Shown here: positions 15,706 to 23,850 of the stretch, in pieces | How the letters are laid out: every line of letters starts with the position of its first letter | How positions within the stretch are numbered: the stretch's first letter is position 1 | Assembly (NCBI GenBank): GCA_965653225.1 | Contig: CBFGZI010000022.1 | Span: 1-40,539, forward strand | Length of the DNA stretch: 40,539 nucleotides | DNA from: JALZDI01 sp965653225 | GTDB lineage: Bacteria > Actinomycetota > Actinomycetes > Propionibacteriales > Nocardioidaceae | Direction of reading: 5' to 3' | Position numbers and translations under genes: made by a program | The notes under the pieces: generated by a model | Told to the model about the DNA's origin: nothing | Seen by the model: only the letters and a program-made list of their open reading frames with translations | Databases searched by the model: none

Positions 15706-16818
15706 ATGGCGAACGCGACCACCGCGAGCAGGACGTCCCCACGGGGTATCGCCGCGCGGCTGCGCCGGCTCCACCAGGACGCCCCGCTGGCCAGCCACGT
15801 GCTCATCGCGCTCGCGGGTCTCGTCGTGGTGGTTCTCGTCCTGTCGAGGTCCAGTGAGTACGCGAACTCGCTGTACGCGACCATGGCCTACTACGGCATC
15901 GCGGCCGGTGGCCTGACCGTACTCACCGGCCTCAACGGCCAGCTGTCCCTGGGGCACGGCGCGCTGATGGCCGTCGGGGCGTACACCACCGCCGTGCTGC
16001 TGGAGAACCAGCAGATGCCGCTGCTGGTGATCCTGCTGGTCGCCACCGTGCTGACCACGCTCGTGGGAGTGGCGGTGGGCATCCCGGCGGCACGGCTGCA
16101 CGGTCCCTACATCGCAGGTGCGACACTCGCGCTCGCCGTCGCTCTGCCGGGACTGGCGCTGTACTTCAGCAACACGCTCGGCGGCGAGCAGGGCATCCCG
16201 GTGCTGGTGCCAGAGGCTCCGCGCTGGTTCTCCGACGCCGTCTACTTCATCACCGCCACGGAGACGTCGAGCACCAAGTACGTCGCCTACATCGGCTGGA
16301 GCCTCCTGCTGCTCACCTTCGTGCTCCTGGCCAACCTCGCGCGCAGTCGCACGGGCCGTGCGTGGCGCGCGGTGCGCGACGACGAGGTGGCAGCCGAGAT
16401 CGCCGGAATCCACCTGGGCCGCACACGCGTGCTGGCGTTCGTGGTCAGCGCGGCCTGCGCCGGCCTGGGCGGCGCGGTGCTGGCGATGGTCGTACGGATC
16501 GCCGCGCCGACGGGTTTCACGCTGGCGCTGTCGCTCTCGCTGGTCACCGCGGTCGTGCTCGGCGGTCTCGGCAGCCTCACCGGCGCGCTGATCGGCGCCG
16601 CGCTGCTGACCTTCCTTCCCCCGTGGTTCACCGACATCGGCCTGGGCGCCGGACTGTCCGACGTGCAGGCCGCCGAGCTCGCGCCGCTGGTGTACGGGCT
16701 CACCCTCGTCCTCGTGGTCCTTCTGGCGACGTCCGGGATCGTCGGCACGCTGCGCGGGCGATGGCGACGACGACAGGACCGCATCGCAGTAAACGACACC
16801 ACCGGAGGCGCAACGTGA
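15706..16818 (+). CDS. Branched-chain amino acid-type ABC permease (LivM-like)
   Basis: Product of 370 aa from the ATG at 15706, with GGAGGG seven bases upstream, three bases after the LivH-like stop. LivM features are YYGIAAGGLTVLTGLNGQLS followed by LGHGALMAVGAY, the cytoplasmic loop GRAWRAVRDDEVAAEIAGI, and the VVLGGLGSLTGALIGA segment. It has many hydrophobic helices. It is the second channel half of the importer. Confidence 0.92.
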   Translation: MANATTASRTSPRGIAARLRRLHQDAPLASHVLIALAGLVVVVLVLSRSSEYANSLYATMAYYGIAAGGLTVLTGLNGQLSLGHGALMAVGAYTTAVLLENQQMPLLVILLVATVLTTLVGVAVGIPAARLHGPYIAGATLALAVALPGLALYFSNTLGGEQGIPVLVPEAPRWFSDAVYFITATETSSTKYVAYIGWSLLLLTFVLLANLARSRTGRAWRAVRDDEVAAEIAGIHLGRTRVLAFVVSAACAGLGGAVLAMVVRIAAPTGFTLALSLSLVTAVVLGGLGSLTGALIGAALLTFLPPWFTDIGLGAGLSDVQAAELAPLVYGLTLVLVVLLATSGIVGTLRGRWRRRQDRIAVNDTTGGAT

Positions 16819-18155
16819 CCAGAACCATCCACAGACGACTCGCCGCGACCATGGGGCTGCTGACCGTGGGTGCGCTGGTAGCGGGCTGCGGGGCGGGGGG
16901 CCGGCCCGAGGGCAGCGGACAGTCCGCGGCGTCCGATGTCGGTGTCACCAAGAACACGGTCACGGTGGGCACGCACATGCCGCTCACCGGTGTGGCCGCG
17001 CCGGGGTACAGCGAGATCCCCACCGGCACGCGTGCGTACTTCGACTACGTCAACGCGCACGGGGGCGTGGACGGACGCAAGATCGAGTACATCGTCAAGG
17101 ACGACGCGTACGACCCGACCAAGACCAGCCAGGTCACCAACGAGCTGGTGCTGCAGGACCACATCTTCGCCATGATGGGCGGTCTGGGCACGCCCACCCA
17201 CAGCGCCGTCGTCGACTTCCTCAACGGCGAGAAGGTGCCCGACCTGTTCGTGTCCTCGGGGGCGGAGCAGTGGGGTGACAACCCGCAGGCCAAGCCGTAC
17301 ACGTTCGGCTGGCAGCCCGACTACGAGCTCGAGGGCAAGATCATCGGGCAGTGGATCTCGCAGAACATGCCGAATGCGCGGGTCGGGCTGTTCTTGCAGG
17401 ACGACGACTTCGGCGCCGACGGCGAGAAGGGCGTTCGGCAGTACATCGACGACCAGATCGTCGACGTCGAGCGGTACACGTCTGGCACCACCGACGTCGC
17501 ACCGCAGATCGCCGCTCTGCAGTCGAAGAACGTCGACATGGTGATCGGGTTCAACACCCCGGCGTACACCGCACTGAGCCAGCTGGTCGCGCTGAAGCTG
17601 AACTTCAAGCCGCAGTGGTTCTACAGCAACGTCGGGTCGGACCCCACGCTGGTCGGCTCGCTGCTGTCGGAGTTCTCCAAGGGCGCGGTGAAGAACGGCA
17701 GCAGCATGCTCGACGGCGTGCTCACGACCCAGTACCTCGCCGGCACCGACAGCCCCAGTGACCCGTGGGTGAAGCTGTGGCAGAAGGTGTGGGACCAGGA
17801 GGGCAGCGGTGGCCCGCTGACGAACTACCGCATCTACGGGATGGCCGAGGCCTACACGTTCGTGCAGGCGCTCGAGGCCGCCGGCCCCAACCCGACGCGT
17901 GACGGCATCGTGAAGGCGGTGGAGCAGATCGGTGGCCAGCTCGACGGTCCGGCTCTGGCGTCGTACCGCTACTCCGCGGACAGCCACATGGGCATCAACG
18001 GCGTGCAGGTGGCGAAGCTCCAGGGCACCAAGGCCGTGCCGATCACACCGGTGCTGACCAGTGACACGGGCAGCGCGCCGATCGAGGAGGACGAGTCCGC
18101 CGCCAAGGACGCGCCGCCCGCCAGCGGCATCCCGGACGTCCAGCCGGTCCAGTAG
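16815..18155 (+). CDS. ABC transporter substrate-binding lipoprotein (LivK-like)
   Basis: Product of 446 aa. The GTG at 16815 overlaps the LivM-like stop (GTGA) and has GGAGG six bases before it. The signal is basic (TRTIHRRLA), hydrophobic, then lipobox LVAGC with Cys25 as the lipid anchor. The mature part has the type-I periplasmic-binding fold start (VTVGTHMPLTGVAAPG) and ANGGVDGRKI-like segment (AHGGVDGRKIEYIVKDDAY). The family binds amino acids, amides, short-chain or aromatic acids. The ligand here is unknown; linkage to acyl-CoA dehydrogenases suggests a carboxylic acid. Confidence 0.92.
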   Translation: MTRTIHRRLAATMGLLTVGALVAGCGAGGRPEGSGQSAASDVGVTKNTVTVGTHMPLTGVAAPGYSEIPTGTRAYFDYVNAHGGVDGRKIEYIVKDDAYDPTKTSQVTNELVLQDHIFAMMGGLGTPTHSAVVDFLNGEKVPDLFVSSGAEQWGDNPQAKPYTFGWQPDYELEGKIIGQWISQNMPNARVGLFLQDDDFGADGEKGVRQYIDDQIVDVERYTSGTTDVAPQIAALQSKNVDMVIGFNTPAYTALSQLVALKLNFKPQWFYSNVGSDPTLVGSLLSEFSKGAVKNGSSMLDGVLTTQYLAGTDSPSDPWVKLWQKVWDQEGSGGPLTNYRIYGMAEAYTFVQALEAAGPNPTRDGIVKAVEQIGGQLDGPALASYRYSADSHMGINGVQVAKLQGTKAVPITPVLTSDTGSAPIEEDESAAKDAPPASGIPDVQPVQ

Positions 18156-18162
18156 GCGGAGG

Positions 18163-19368
18163 CTAGGCGGTCTGGCCGAGCGAGCTCGGCCGGGCCGCCT
18201 CGCCGCCGGCGCCGAGCAGGCCGCGGCGGCGCAGCACCGGCATGACACCCTCGGCGAACCAGTACGCCTCCTCGACGTGCGGGTAGCCCGACAGGATGAG
18301 CTCCTCGATGCCGAGCTCGGCGTACTCGGCGATGCGGTCGGCGACCTCGGTGTGGCTTCCGACCAGCGCCGTGCCCGCGCCGCCGCGCACCAGCCCGACG
18401 CCGGCCCACAGGTTCGGTGATATCTCCAGCGCGTGCACCGAGCGCAGGTCGGTCACGCCGGTGTGCAGCTCGCGCATGCGCGCCTGGCCCACCGACTGGC
18501 TGCGCGCCAGCGCCTCCTGAGCCTTGGCGATGTCGGCGGGCTCGAGCTCGTCGAGCAGCCACTGCGCGTGCCGCCACGCCTCCGCGCTGGTCTCGCGCGA
18601 GATCGTGTGCATCCGGATCCCGAAGCGCACGTCGCGGCCCTGCGCGTGCGCGAGACGGCGGATCCAGGCGATCTTCTCCGCGACCTGGGCGGGCGGCTCG
18701 CCCCAGGTGAGGTAGACGTCGCAGTGCCGCGCCGCCACCGGCCCCGCCTCCTGCGACGACCCGCCGAAGTAGATGCGCGGCAGGGGGTCGGGCGCCTGGC
18801 GGGTACGAGCCCCGGTCACCTGGTAGTGGTCGCCGGAGAAGTCGAACGGTGCGTCGCTCCACGCTCCGCGCACGATGCTGAGGAACTCGTCGGTGCGCGC
18901 GTACCTGCCGGCGTGGTCGAGCGAGTCGCCGAACCGCGCCTGCTCCTCGGCCTCGCCGCCGGTCACCACGTTGAGCAGCAGGCGGCCGCGCGACATCCGC
19001 TGGTACGTCGCCGCCATCTGCGCAGCCAGCGTCGGGCTCATCAGCCCCGGCCGGAACGCGACCAGGAACTTCAGCCGCCGGGTCTCGCGGATCAGCGCGG
19101 AGGTGACCAGCCACGCGTCCTCGCACCAGGTGCCGGTCGGCGTGAGCACTCCCTCGTAGCCAAGCGTGTCCGCGGTGCGCGCGACGTGCGCGAGGTAGTC
19201 GATGTCGGGCTCGCGGAACATCGCCGCCGACCCCGGTTCCCCGGCCCGCACGCCGACGCCCTTGGGGACACTGTGTCCGCCTCCGACCAGCGTGCGCCCG
19301 TCGCCGGTGGTGGGGAGGAACCAGTGGAGCTTGAGCTCCCGGGTGGGGGAGGTGGCAGCAGTGGTCAT
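18163..19368 (-). CDS. ssuD: LLM-class flavin-dependent monooxygenase, SsuD-like
   Basis: Product of 401 aa from the ATG at 19368. It matches alkanesulfonate monooxygenases: LKLHWFLPTTGDGRT start, DYLAHVARTADTLGYEGVLTPTG, WLVTSALI, FRPGLMSPTLAAQMAAT, RLLLNVVTGG (around residue 130) and a C-terminal EELILSGYPHVEEAYWFAEGVMPVL. SsuD uses FMNH2 and O2 to release sulfite from alkanesulfonates. No ssuABC importer or flavin reductase (ssuE) is in the window, so the reductant must come from elsewhere. It converges on the LivK-like gene with a 7-base gap. The exact substrate is not certain. Confidence 0.85.
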   Translation of the reverse strand: MTTAATSPTRELKLHWFLPTTGDGRTLVGGGHSVPKGVGVRAGEPGSAAMFREPDIDYLAHVARTADTLGYEGVLTPTGTWCEDAWLVTSALIRETRRLKFLVAFRPGLMSPTLAAQMAATYQRMSRGRLLLNVVTGGEAEEQARFGDSLDHAGRYARTDEFLSIVRGAWSDAPFDFSGDHYQVTGARTRQAPDPLPRIYFGGSSQEAGPVAARHCDVYLTWGEPPAQVAEKIAWIRRLAHAQGRDVRFGIRMHTISRETSAEAWRHAQWLLDELEPADIAKAQEALARSQSVGQARMRELHTGVTDLRSVHALEISPNLWAGVGLVRGGAGTALVGSHTEVADRIAEYAELGIEELILSGYPHVEEAYWFAEGVMPVLRRRGLLGAGGEAARPSSLGQTA

Positions 19369-19395
19369 GCGGTCGAGCCTCGCGAACTCTGTCCG

Positions 19396-19421
19396 CAAAG
19401 TCAACTTTATCTATTAACTTT
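19396..19421 (-). promoter_or_regulatory. AT-rich repeat upstream of the SsuD-like gene
   Basis: In an otherwise ~70% GC region, these 26 bases contain AACTTT twice (19403-19408, 19416-19421; 13-base period) and a palindrome AAAGTCAACTTT (19397-19408). It lies 28-53 bases upstream of the SsuD-like start, where an operator or activator site would be expected. No clear -35/-10 pair is assigned. Confidence 0.45.
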
Positions 19422-19423
19422 GC

Positions 19424-20221
19424 TTATTTGGTGTCGGACACCACGCCCTCGTCACCGGTCGGTCCGCCGTCCTGGTCGTCACTGGTCCGCAGCTCGGCCA
19501 CCACGATGGTGATGTTGTCGGGTCCCCCGTTGTCGATGGCCGCCCGCCACAGCTGGTAGGTGGCCTTCGCGCCGGTGTTGCGCCGCAGGATCGTGCCGAT
19601 GGTGTCGGGCTCGACGACGTCGCTGAGGCCGTCCGAGCAGATCAGGAAGACGCCGTGCTGAGTACGCCCGAGCGTCGACACGTGCGGCTCGACCTCCCGG
19701 TCGCGCGGGTGCCCGCCGATGGTCTGGGTGAGCACGGAGGTGTGTGTCTGCCCGGCTGTCAGCGGCGGGTTGTCGTCGACGCTGACCTGGTGCAGGTCGC
19801 CGTCGTAGAAGGTGTAGACGCGGCTGTCGCCGACGTTGAACACGATCACGTCGTCGCCGTTGAGGACCACACCGGCCACCGTGGTCCCCATCCCGCCCCA
19901 GTCCGGTCTGCGCTCGGCCGCCGAGTACACGGTGTCGTTGCAGGCCTGCAGGGCTTCGCGTACCGAGCTCTCGTCGGTCATCGTCGGGCCGGCGCGGGCC
20001 AGCTCCTGCACGGCCAGCGTGCTGGCGACCTCGCCGGCGGGGTGCCCGCCGAGTCCGTCGGCGACGCCGACGACGACCGGGTCGGTGAGCGGGAAGTACA
20101 CCGTCTGCGGTGTCTGCGTCACGGTCGCGGGCGTCGTCCACGGGCCCACCAGGAGGCTGTCCTCGTTGTGTTCGCGGACCAGTCCCTCGTGGCTCAGGGC
20201 GGTGACGGCAAGGTATTCCAC
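19424..20221 (-). CDS. PP2C-family serine/threonine protein phosphatase
   Basis: Product of 265 aa from a GTG at 20221, 26 bases after the DoxX stop; an upstream open extension reads as low-complexity Arg/Pro and is not used. PP2C motifs in order: HEGLVREHNEDS, VGVADGLGGHPAGEVAS, GMGTTVAGVV, VFNVGDSRVY, LICSDGLSDVV and GGPDNITIVV, including the metal-binding aspartates. Such PstP-like enzymes dephosphorylate proteins modified by Hanks-type kinases. No kinase, FHA or RodA/PBP gene is adjacent, so this is a stand-alone paralog rather than the usual pstP cluster member. Confidence 0.9.
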   Translation of the reverse strand: MEYLAVTALSHEGLVREHNEDSLLVGPWTTPATVTQTPQTVYFPLTDPVVVGVADGLGGHPAGEVASTLAVQELARAGPTMTDESSVREALQACNDTVYSAAERRPDWGGMGTTVAGVVLNGDDVIVFNVGDSRVYTFYDGDLHQVSVDDNPPLTAGQTHTSVLTQTIGGHPRDREVEPHVSTLGRTQHGVFLICSDGLSDVVEPDTIGTILRRNTGAKATYQLWRAAIDNGGPDNITIVVAELRTSDDQDGGPTGDEGVVSDTK

Positions 20222-20246
20222 CTGCGGGCGCTGCTCGAGGGCCGGC

Positions 20247-20783
20247 TCAGGCGTTGGTCTGCGCAGGCTGCGGAGTGGTGCCCGACTGCTCGGCGGGCGC
20301 GTTGCGCCGTCCGGCCTCGATCGCGGCCGAGGACGCACCGGCGCCGAGGCCGAGCGCGAACAGGCCCCAGGTCAGGCCGGTGCGCTCGATACCCATCGCG
20401 GCGTCGAGCGACACGTCGCCCGGCCCTTCCTCGGCGAGCGCCAGCAGCGCGGCGATCAGCACCAGGTTGTACTCGTAGCCGCCCTCCATGACCCAGGGGC
20501 CCTTCGGCAGGTGGACCTTGCGGATCGCGGTGATCATCGTCCCGATCAGGGCTGCGCTCGCCAGCGGTGTCGCCATCCCGGCCGCGAGCATGGCGCCGCC
20601 CACGGTCTCGGTGGCACCCGCGGCCAGCGCGTTGCGGCGCGGCGGGTGCATGTCAAGGGACTCCATCATGCCCGCGGTGCCTTCGAGTCCGGGCCCGCCG
20701 AACCAGCCCTTGAGCTTCTGGGTCCCGTGGCCGATGAAGAGCCCACCGATGATGACTCGTGCTGCCAGGCGTCCCACGTTCAT
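20247..20783 (-). CDS. DoxX-family membrane protein
   Basis: Product of 178 aa from the ATG at 20783, preceded by GGAG. Opening RLAARVIIGGLFIGHGTQKL and GTAGMMESLDMHPPRRNALAAGATETVGGAMLAAGMATPLAS segments (first quoted part around residues 4-23) are typical DoxX: about four transmembrane helices. DoxX/SURF-like proteins have been linked to redox balance and thiosulfate or quinone handling, but the function is generally unproved. It is upstream of the PP2C gene on the same strand. Confidence 0.85.
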   Translation of the reverse strand: MNVGRLAARVIIGGLFIGHGTQKLKGWFGGPGLEGTAGMMESLDMHPPRRNALAAGATETVGGAMLAAGMATPLASAALIGTMITAIRKVHLPKGPWVMEGGYEYNLVLIAALLALAEEGPGDVSLDAAMGIERTGLTWGLFALGLGAGASSAAIEAGRRNAPAEQSGTTPQPAQTNA

Positions 20784-20912
20784 GGCTCGATCTCCTCGTG
20801 CTCGGGTGCGTGGACTGCCGCCACAGTGCCCCGCCACTGAAGCACACCACCCGACCTACCCGCGAGGAGGGCGGCGAATCCCCTACAGAACAGCCTGAAA
20901 CTCGCGTCGACC

Positions 20913-20925
20913 TAGACTGCCGCAG
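20913..20925 (+). promoter_or_regulatory. Leaderless-type -10 element for the MFS gene
   Basis: TAGACT (20913-20918) lies six bases before the GTG at 20925, the typical spacing of a TANNNT -10 element where transcription begins at or next to the start codon. No Shine-Dalgarno site precedes the GTG, which fits leaderless translation. Confidence 0.5.
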
Positions 20926-22109
20926 TGCGCACCATGCTCGCCGCCGCGGCGATGACGACGCTGGGAGCGCTGCCGGTGTTCCTGCTGTCGGCGCAGTCGG
21001 TGCTGATCCGCCAGGACCTGCACTTCGGTGATGCGCAGCTCGGCCTCGCCGTCAGCGCCTTCTTCGGTGCTGCGGCCGCGGCGTCCTTCTTCGCGGGGGC
21101 GCTCGCCGACCGGCTCGGTCGTCGGGTGGCCACGCTGGTGGCGGGCGGGCTGACCATGGTGGTGGCGTTGCTCGTCGCGGTTGTCGCGCAGTCCTTCATC
21201 GTGCTGTTGCTGCTGCTGGTGGTGGCCGGTGTGGCGAACGCGGCGATGCAGATGACGTCGAACCTCACCTTGGCCCGGTCGGTGGACGCCGGGCAGCGCG
21301 GTCTCGCGTTCGGTGTCAAGCAGTCCGCGATCCCGTCCGCGATCCTGCTCGGCGGTTTGGCCGTTCCGACGGTTGGCGCTGTCGTCGGGTGGCGGTGGAC
21401 GTTCGTCGCGCTCGCGGCGGCGGCGGGCTTGGTGGTGCTCGCCGGGCTGCGCCTGCCGCAGTCGACGCCCACGGTGACCGACCACGTGGTGGAACGCGAC
21501 TTCCCGCCGAAGGGTGCGCTGGTCGTGAGCGCGGTGGCGATGGTGCTGGCCAGTGCCGCGACGAACTCGCTGGGCTCGTTCGCGCCGTCGTGGGCGTTCC
21601 GGGTCGGTCTGACTCCCAGCGAGGCGGGCGTGCTGGTCGCCGCGGGCAGCGCCCTGTCCGTACTGGTGCGTGTGCTGAGCGGTGCACGCGCCGACCGGCG
21701 TCGCGGACGCAACCTGCCCGTGGTCAGCGCCTACCTCCTGGCGGGTGGGGTCGGCATGGTCGTCCTGTCCTTCGACCACGTGCCCGCGCTGCTGGTCGGC
21801 ACCATCGTCGCGTTCGGCATCGGGTGGGCCTGGCCGGGGCTGCTGCTGTTCGCCGTCGTGCGGGTCGGGCGCGACAGCCCCGCGGCAGCGTCCGGCACGA
21901 TCCAGGGCGGTGCCTTCGCCGGTGGTGCGTTCGGGCCGGCCCTGTTCGGCGTCCTGGTCGCGGCCACGTCGTTCGAGACGGCGTGGCGCGTGACCGCGGC
22001 CGTGATGCTGCTCTCGGCCTCGCTGCTGGTGGTGGCCAGGCAGATGTTCGTACGCGACCTCACCCGAAGGCCGCCCCGCAAGCCGCTGGACGCCACGCCG
22101 CAGCAGTGA
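20925..22109 (+). CDS. MFS transporter
   Basis: Product of 394 aa with about twelve hydrophobic segments. The loop-2/3 motif GALADRLGRRVATLV (MFS motif A) is at about residues 57-71, and a repeat of this loop (SGARADRRRGRNLPVV) lies between helices 8 and 9. The likely start is GTG, leaderless. It ends 16 bases before the convergent pcaR gene. It may import aromatic acids, given the adjacent pca cluster, but no AAHS-specific motif is evident, so the substrate is open. Confidence 0.85.
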   Translation: MRTMLAAAAMTTLGALPVFLLSAQSVLIRQDLHFGDAQLGLAVSAFFGAAAAASFFAGALADRLGRRVATLVAGGLTMVVALLVAVVAQSFIVLLLLLVVAGVANAAMQMTSNLTLARSVDAGQRGLAFGVKQSAIPSAILLGGLAVPTVGAVVGWRWTFVALAAAAGLVVLAGLRLPQSTPTVTDHVVERDFPPKGALVVSAVAMVLASAATNSLGSFAPSWAFRVGLTPSEAGVLVAAGSALSVLVRVLSGARADRRRGRNLPVVSAYLLAGGVGMVVLSFDHVPALLVGTIVAFGIGWAWPGLLLFAVVRVGRDSPAAASGTIQGGAFAGGAFGPALFGVLVAATSFETAWRVTAAVMLLSASLLVVARQMFVRDLTRRPPRKPLDATPQQ

Positions 22110-22125
22110 CGCCCAACGCCGACGA

Positions 22126-22896
22126 TCAGCGCCGCAGGTCTGCCTCGATCCGGCGTACGGTCTCGAGCAGCACGGGCAGCAGCCGGCGCTTCGCGGTGTC
22201 CTTGGAGATGCGGCTGACGTGCGACGACACGTTGACCGCCGCCGTGACCGCTCCCGAGCGGGAGTGCACCGGCGCGGCGATGGAGCGCAGACCCTCCTCG
22301 AGCTCCTGGTCGACCATCGCCCAGCCCTGCCGTCGCACCCGCTGCAGCTCGGTACGCAGGGACTCCGGATCGGAGATCGTGCTGCCGGTCAGCGGCCGCA
22401 GGTCGGCGCCGGCGAGGTAGTCGTCCAGCGCGGTCTCGCCGAGGCCGGCAAGCAGGACACGGCCCATCGAGGTCGCGTACGCCGGGAACCGGGTGCCGAC
22501 GTTGATCGCGACGGTCATGATCCGCGACGTCGGCACGCGCGCGACGTAGACGACGTCGTCGCCGTCGAGCACCGACATCGACGACGACTCGCCGACCTCG
22601 CGCACCAGCCACTCCAGGTGCGGCTCGGCGATGTCGGGAAGCGTCAGACCGGAGAGGTAGGCGTAGCCGAGCTCGAGCACGCGGGGCGTCAGCGAGAACA
22701 GCCGGCCGTCGGAGCGTACGTAGCCGAGGTCGGCCAGCGTGAGCAGGAACCTCCTGGCTGCGGCCCGGGTCAGGTCGGTGCGGCGGGCGACCTCGCTCAA
22801 CGTGAGCTCGGCCGAGTCGGGCCCGAAGGCGCGCAGCACGGACAGGCCGCGTGCCAGGGACTGCACGTAGTGCTGCTCGCGCACCGCGTCGCTCAC
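22126..22896 (-). CDS. pcaR: IclR-family regulator of the protocatechuate operon (PcaR-like)
   Basis: Product of 256 aa from GTG with GGAG upstream. The N-terminal winged helix-turn-helix (YVQSLARGLSVLRAF, LTLSEVARRTDLTRAAARRF) is followed by the IclR effector domain with LGYAYLSG, SSSMSVLDGDDVVYVARVP and GRVLLAGL. The sequence is of the PcaR/PcaU/CatR type. It diverges from the pca operon, with an inverted repeat in the shared control region. Family members respond to 3-oxoadipate or protocatechuate; which applies here is unknown. Confidence 0.9.
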   Translation of the reverse strand: MSDAVREQHYVQSLARGLSVLRAFGPDSAELTLSEVARRTDLTRAAARRFLLTLADLGYVRSDGRLFSLTPRVLELGYAYLSGLTLPDIAEPHLEWLVREVGESSSMSVLDGDDVVYVARVPTSRIMTVAINVGTRFPAYATSMGRVLLAGLGETALDDYLAGADLRPLTGSTISDPESLRTELQRVRRQGWAMVDQELEEGLRSIAAPVHSRSGAVTAAVNVSSHVSRISKDTAKRRLLPVLLETVRRIEADLRR

Positions 22897-22971
22897 TGCG
22901 TCCGGCTCCTTCGTTGACTGCGCGTTGACCGCAGGTACGAGCCTAACCTAAGGTGTTCACGATAAGCACGC

Positions 22972-22990
22972 ATGTTCACCATGCGAACAT
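22972..22990. promoter_or_regulatory. Candidate PcaR operator
   Basis: ATGTTC-ACCATGC-GAACAT is a perfect 6-bp inverted repeat around a 7-base centre. The related hexamer GTTCAC occurs at 22954-22959 and 22974-22979 (20-base period, two helical turns). It lies between pcaR and the preferred pcaI start at 23014. IclR-family regulators often bind such palindromes with extra direct half-sites. Confidence 0.55.
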
Positions 22991-23013
22991 TCACCAAGAC
23001 TACCGGGACCGCG

Positions 23014-23850
23014 ATGGCACAGATCACCTCTCTGCGCGAGGCCGTGGCCGAGCTCGTGCACGACGGCGACACAGTGGCGCTGGAGGGCTTCACGCACCTC
23101 ATCCCCACCCTCGCCGGGCACGAGATAATCCGCCAGAAGCGCCGTGACCTGACGTTGGTGCGCATGACGCCCGACCTCGTCTACGACCAGATGATCGGCA
23201 TGGGCTGCGCCCGCAAGCTGGTGTTCAGCTGGGGCGGCAACCCCGGCGTCGGCTCGCTGCACCGCTTCCGTGACGCGGTCGAGTACGGCTGGCCGACTCC
23301 GCTGGAGGTCGACGAGCACAGCCACGCCGGCATGGCCAACCGCTACGTCGCCGGTGCCTCCCGGGTGCCGTTCGCGGTGCTGCGCGGCTACCGCGGCAGC
23401 GACCTCGCCTCCCGTAGCGACACCATCCGCACGGTCACCTGCCCGTTCACCGGTGAGGAGCTGAGCGCGGTCCCGGCCATCAACCCCGACGTCACCGTCG
23501 TGCACGCCCAGCGCGCCGACCGCGACGGCAACGTGCAGATGTGGGGACTTCTCGGCGTGCAGAAGGAGGCCGTGCTGGCCGCCGAGCGGGTGCTGGTCAC
23601 GGTCGAGGAGGTCGTCGACCACCTCGACCCCCGGCCGGGCGCGATCGTGCTGCCGGCGTGGGTGGTCACCGCCGTCGCGGAGGTCCCGGGCGGGGCGCAT
23701 CCGTCGTACACCGCCGGGTACACCGACCGCGACAACGCCTTCTACAGCGCATGGGACGCGATCAGCCGCGACCGCGACACGTTCACCACGTGGATGCAGG
23801 AGCACGTGGTCGAGGCCGGCGACGTCTCGAAGGCAGGTGCGACCGGATGA
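23014..23850 (+). CDS. pcaI: 3-oxoadipate CoA-transferase subunit A
   Basis: Product of 278 aa from the ATG at 23014, chosen because the operator-like palindrome covers upstream in-frame ATGs at 22972 and 22981. The sequence (GDTVALEGFTHLIPTLAGHE, MTPDLVYDQMIGMG, FSWGGNPGVGSL) is of the GctA-like CoA-transferase alpha family. With the next gene it moves CoA from succinyl-CoA to 3-oxoadipate. Assignment to the pca pathway rests on its place as first gene of pcaIJFHGBDC. Confidence 0.85.
   Translation: MAQITSLREAVAELVHDGDTVALEGFTHLIPTLAGHEIIRQKRRDLTLVRMTPDLVYDQMIGMGCARKLVFSWGGNPGVGSLHRFRDAVEYGWPTPLEVDEHSHAGMANRYVAGASRVPFAVLRGYRGSDLASRSDTIRTVTCPFTGEELSAVPAINPDVTVVHAQRADRDGNVQMWGLLGVQKEAVLAAERVLVTVEEVVDHLDPRPGAIVLPAWVVTAVAEVPGGAHPSYTAGYTDRDNAFYSAWDAISRDRDTFTTWMQEHVVEAGDVSKAGATG

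Noticed and set aside
22972..23013. Upstream starts for pcaI (22972, 22981)
   Set aside because: They lie within the operator-like palindrome, and the conserved protein begins at about MAQITSLREA (23014). They cannot be fully excluded.
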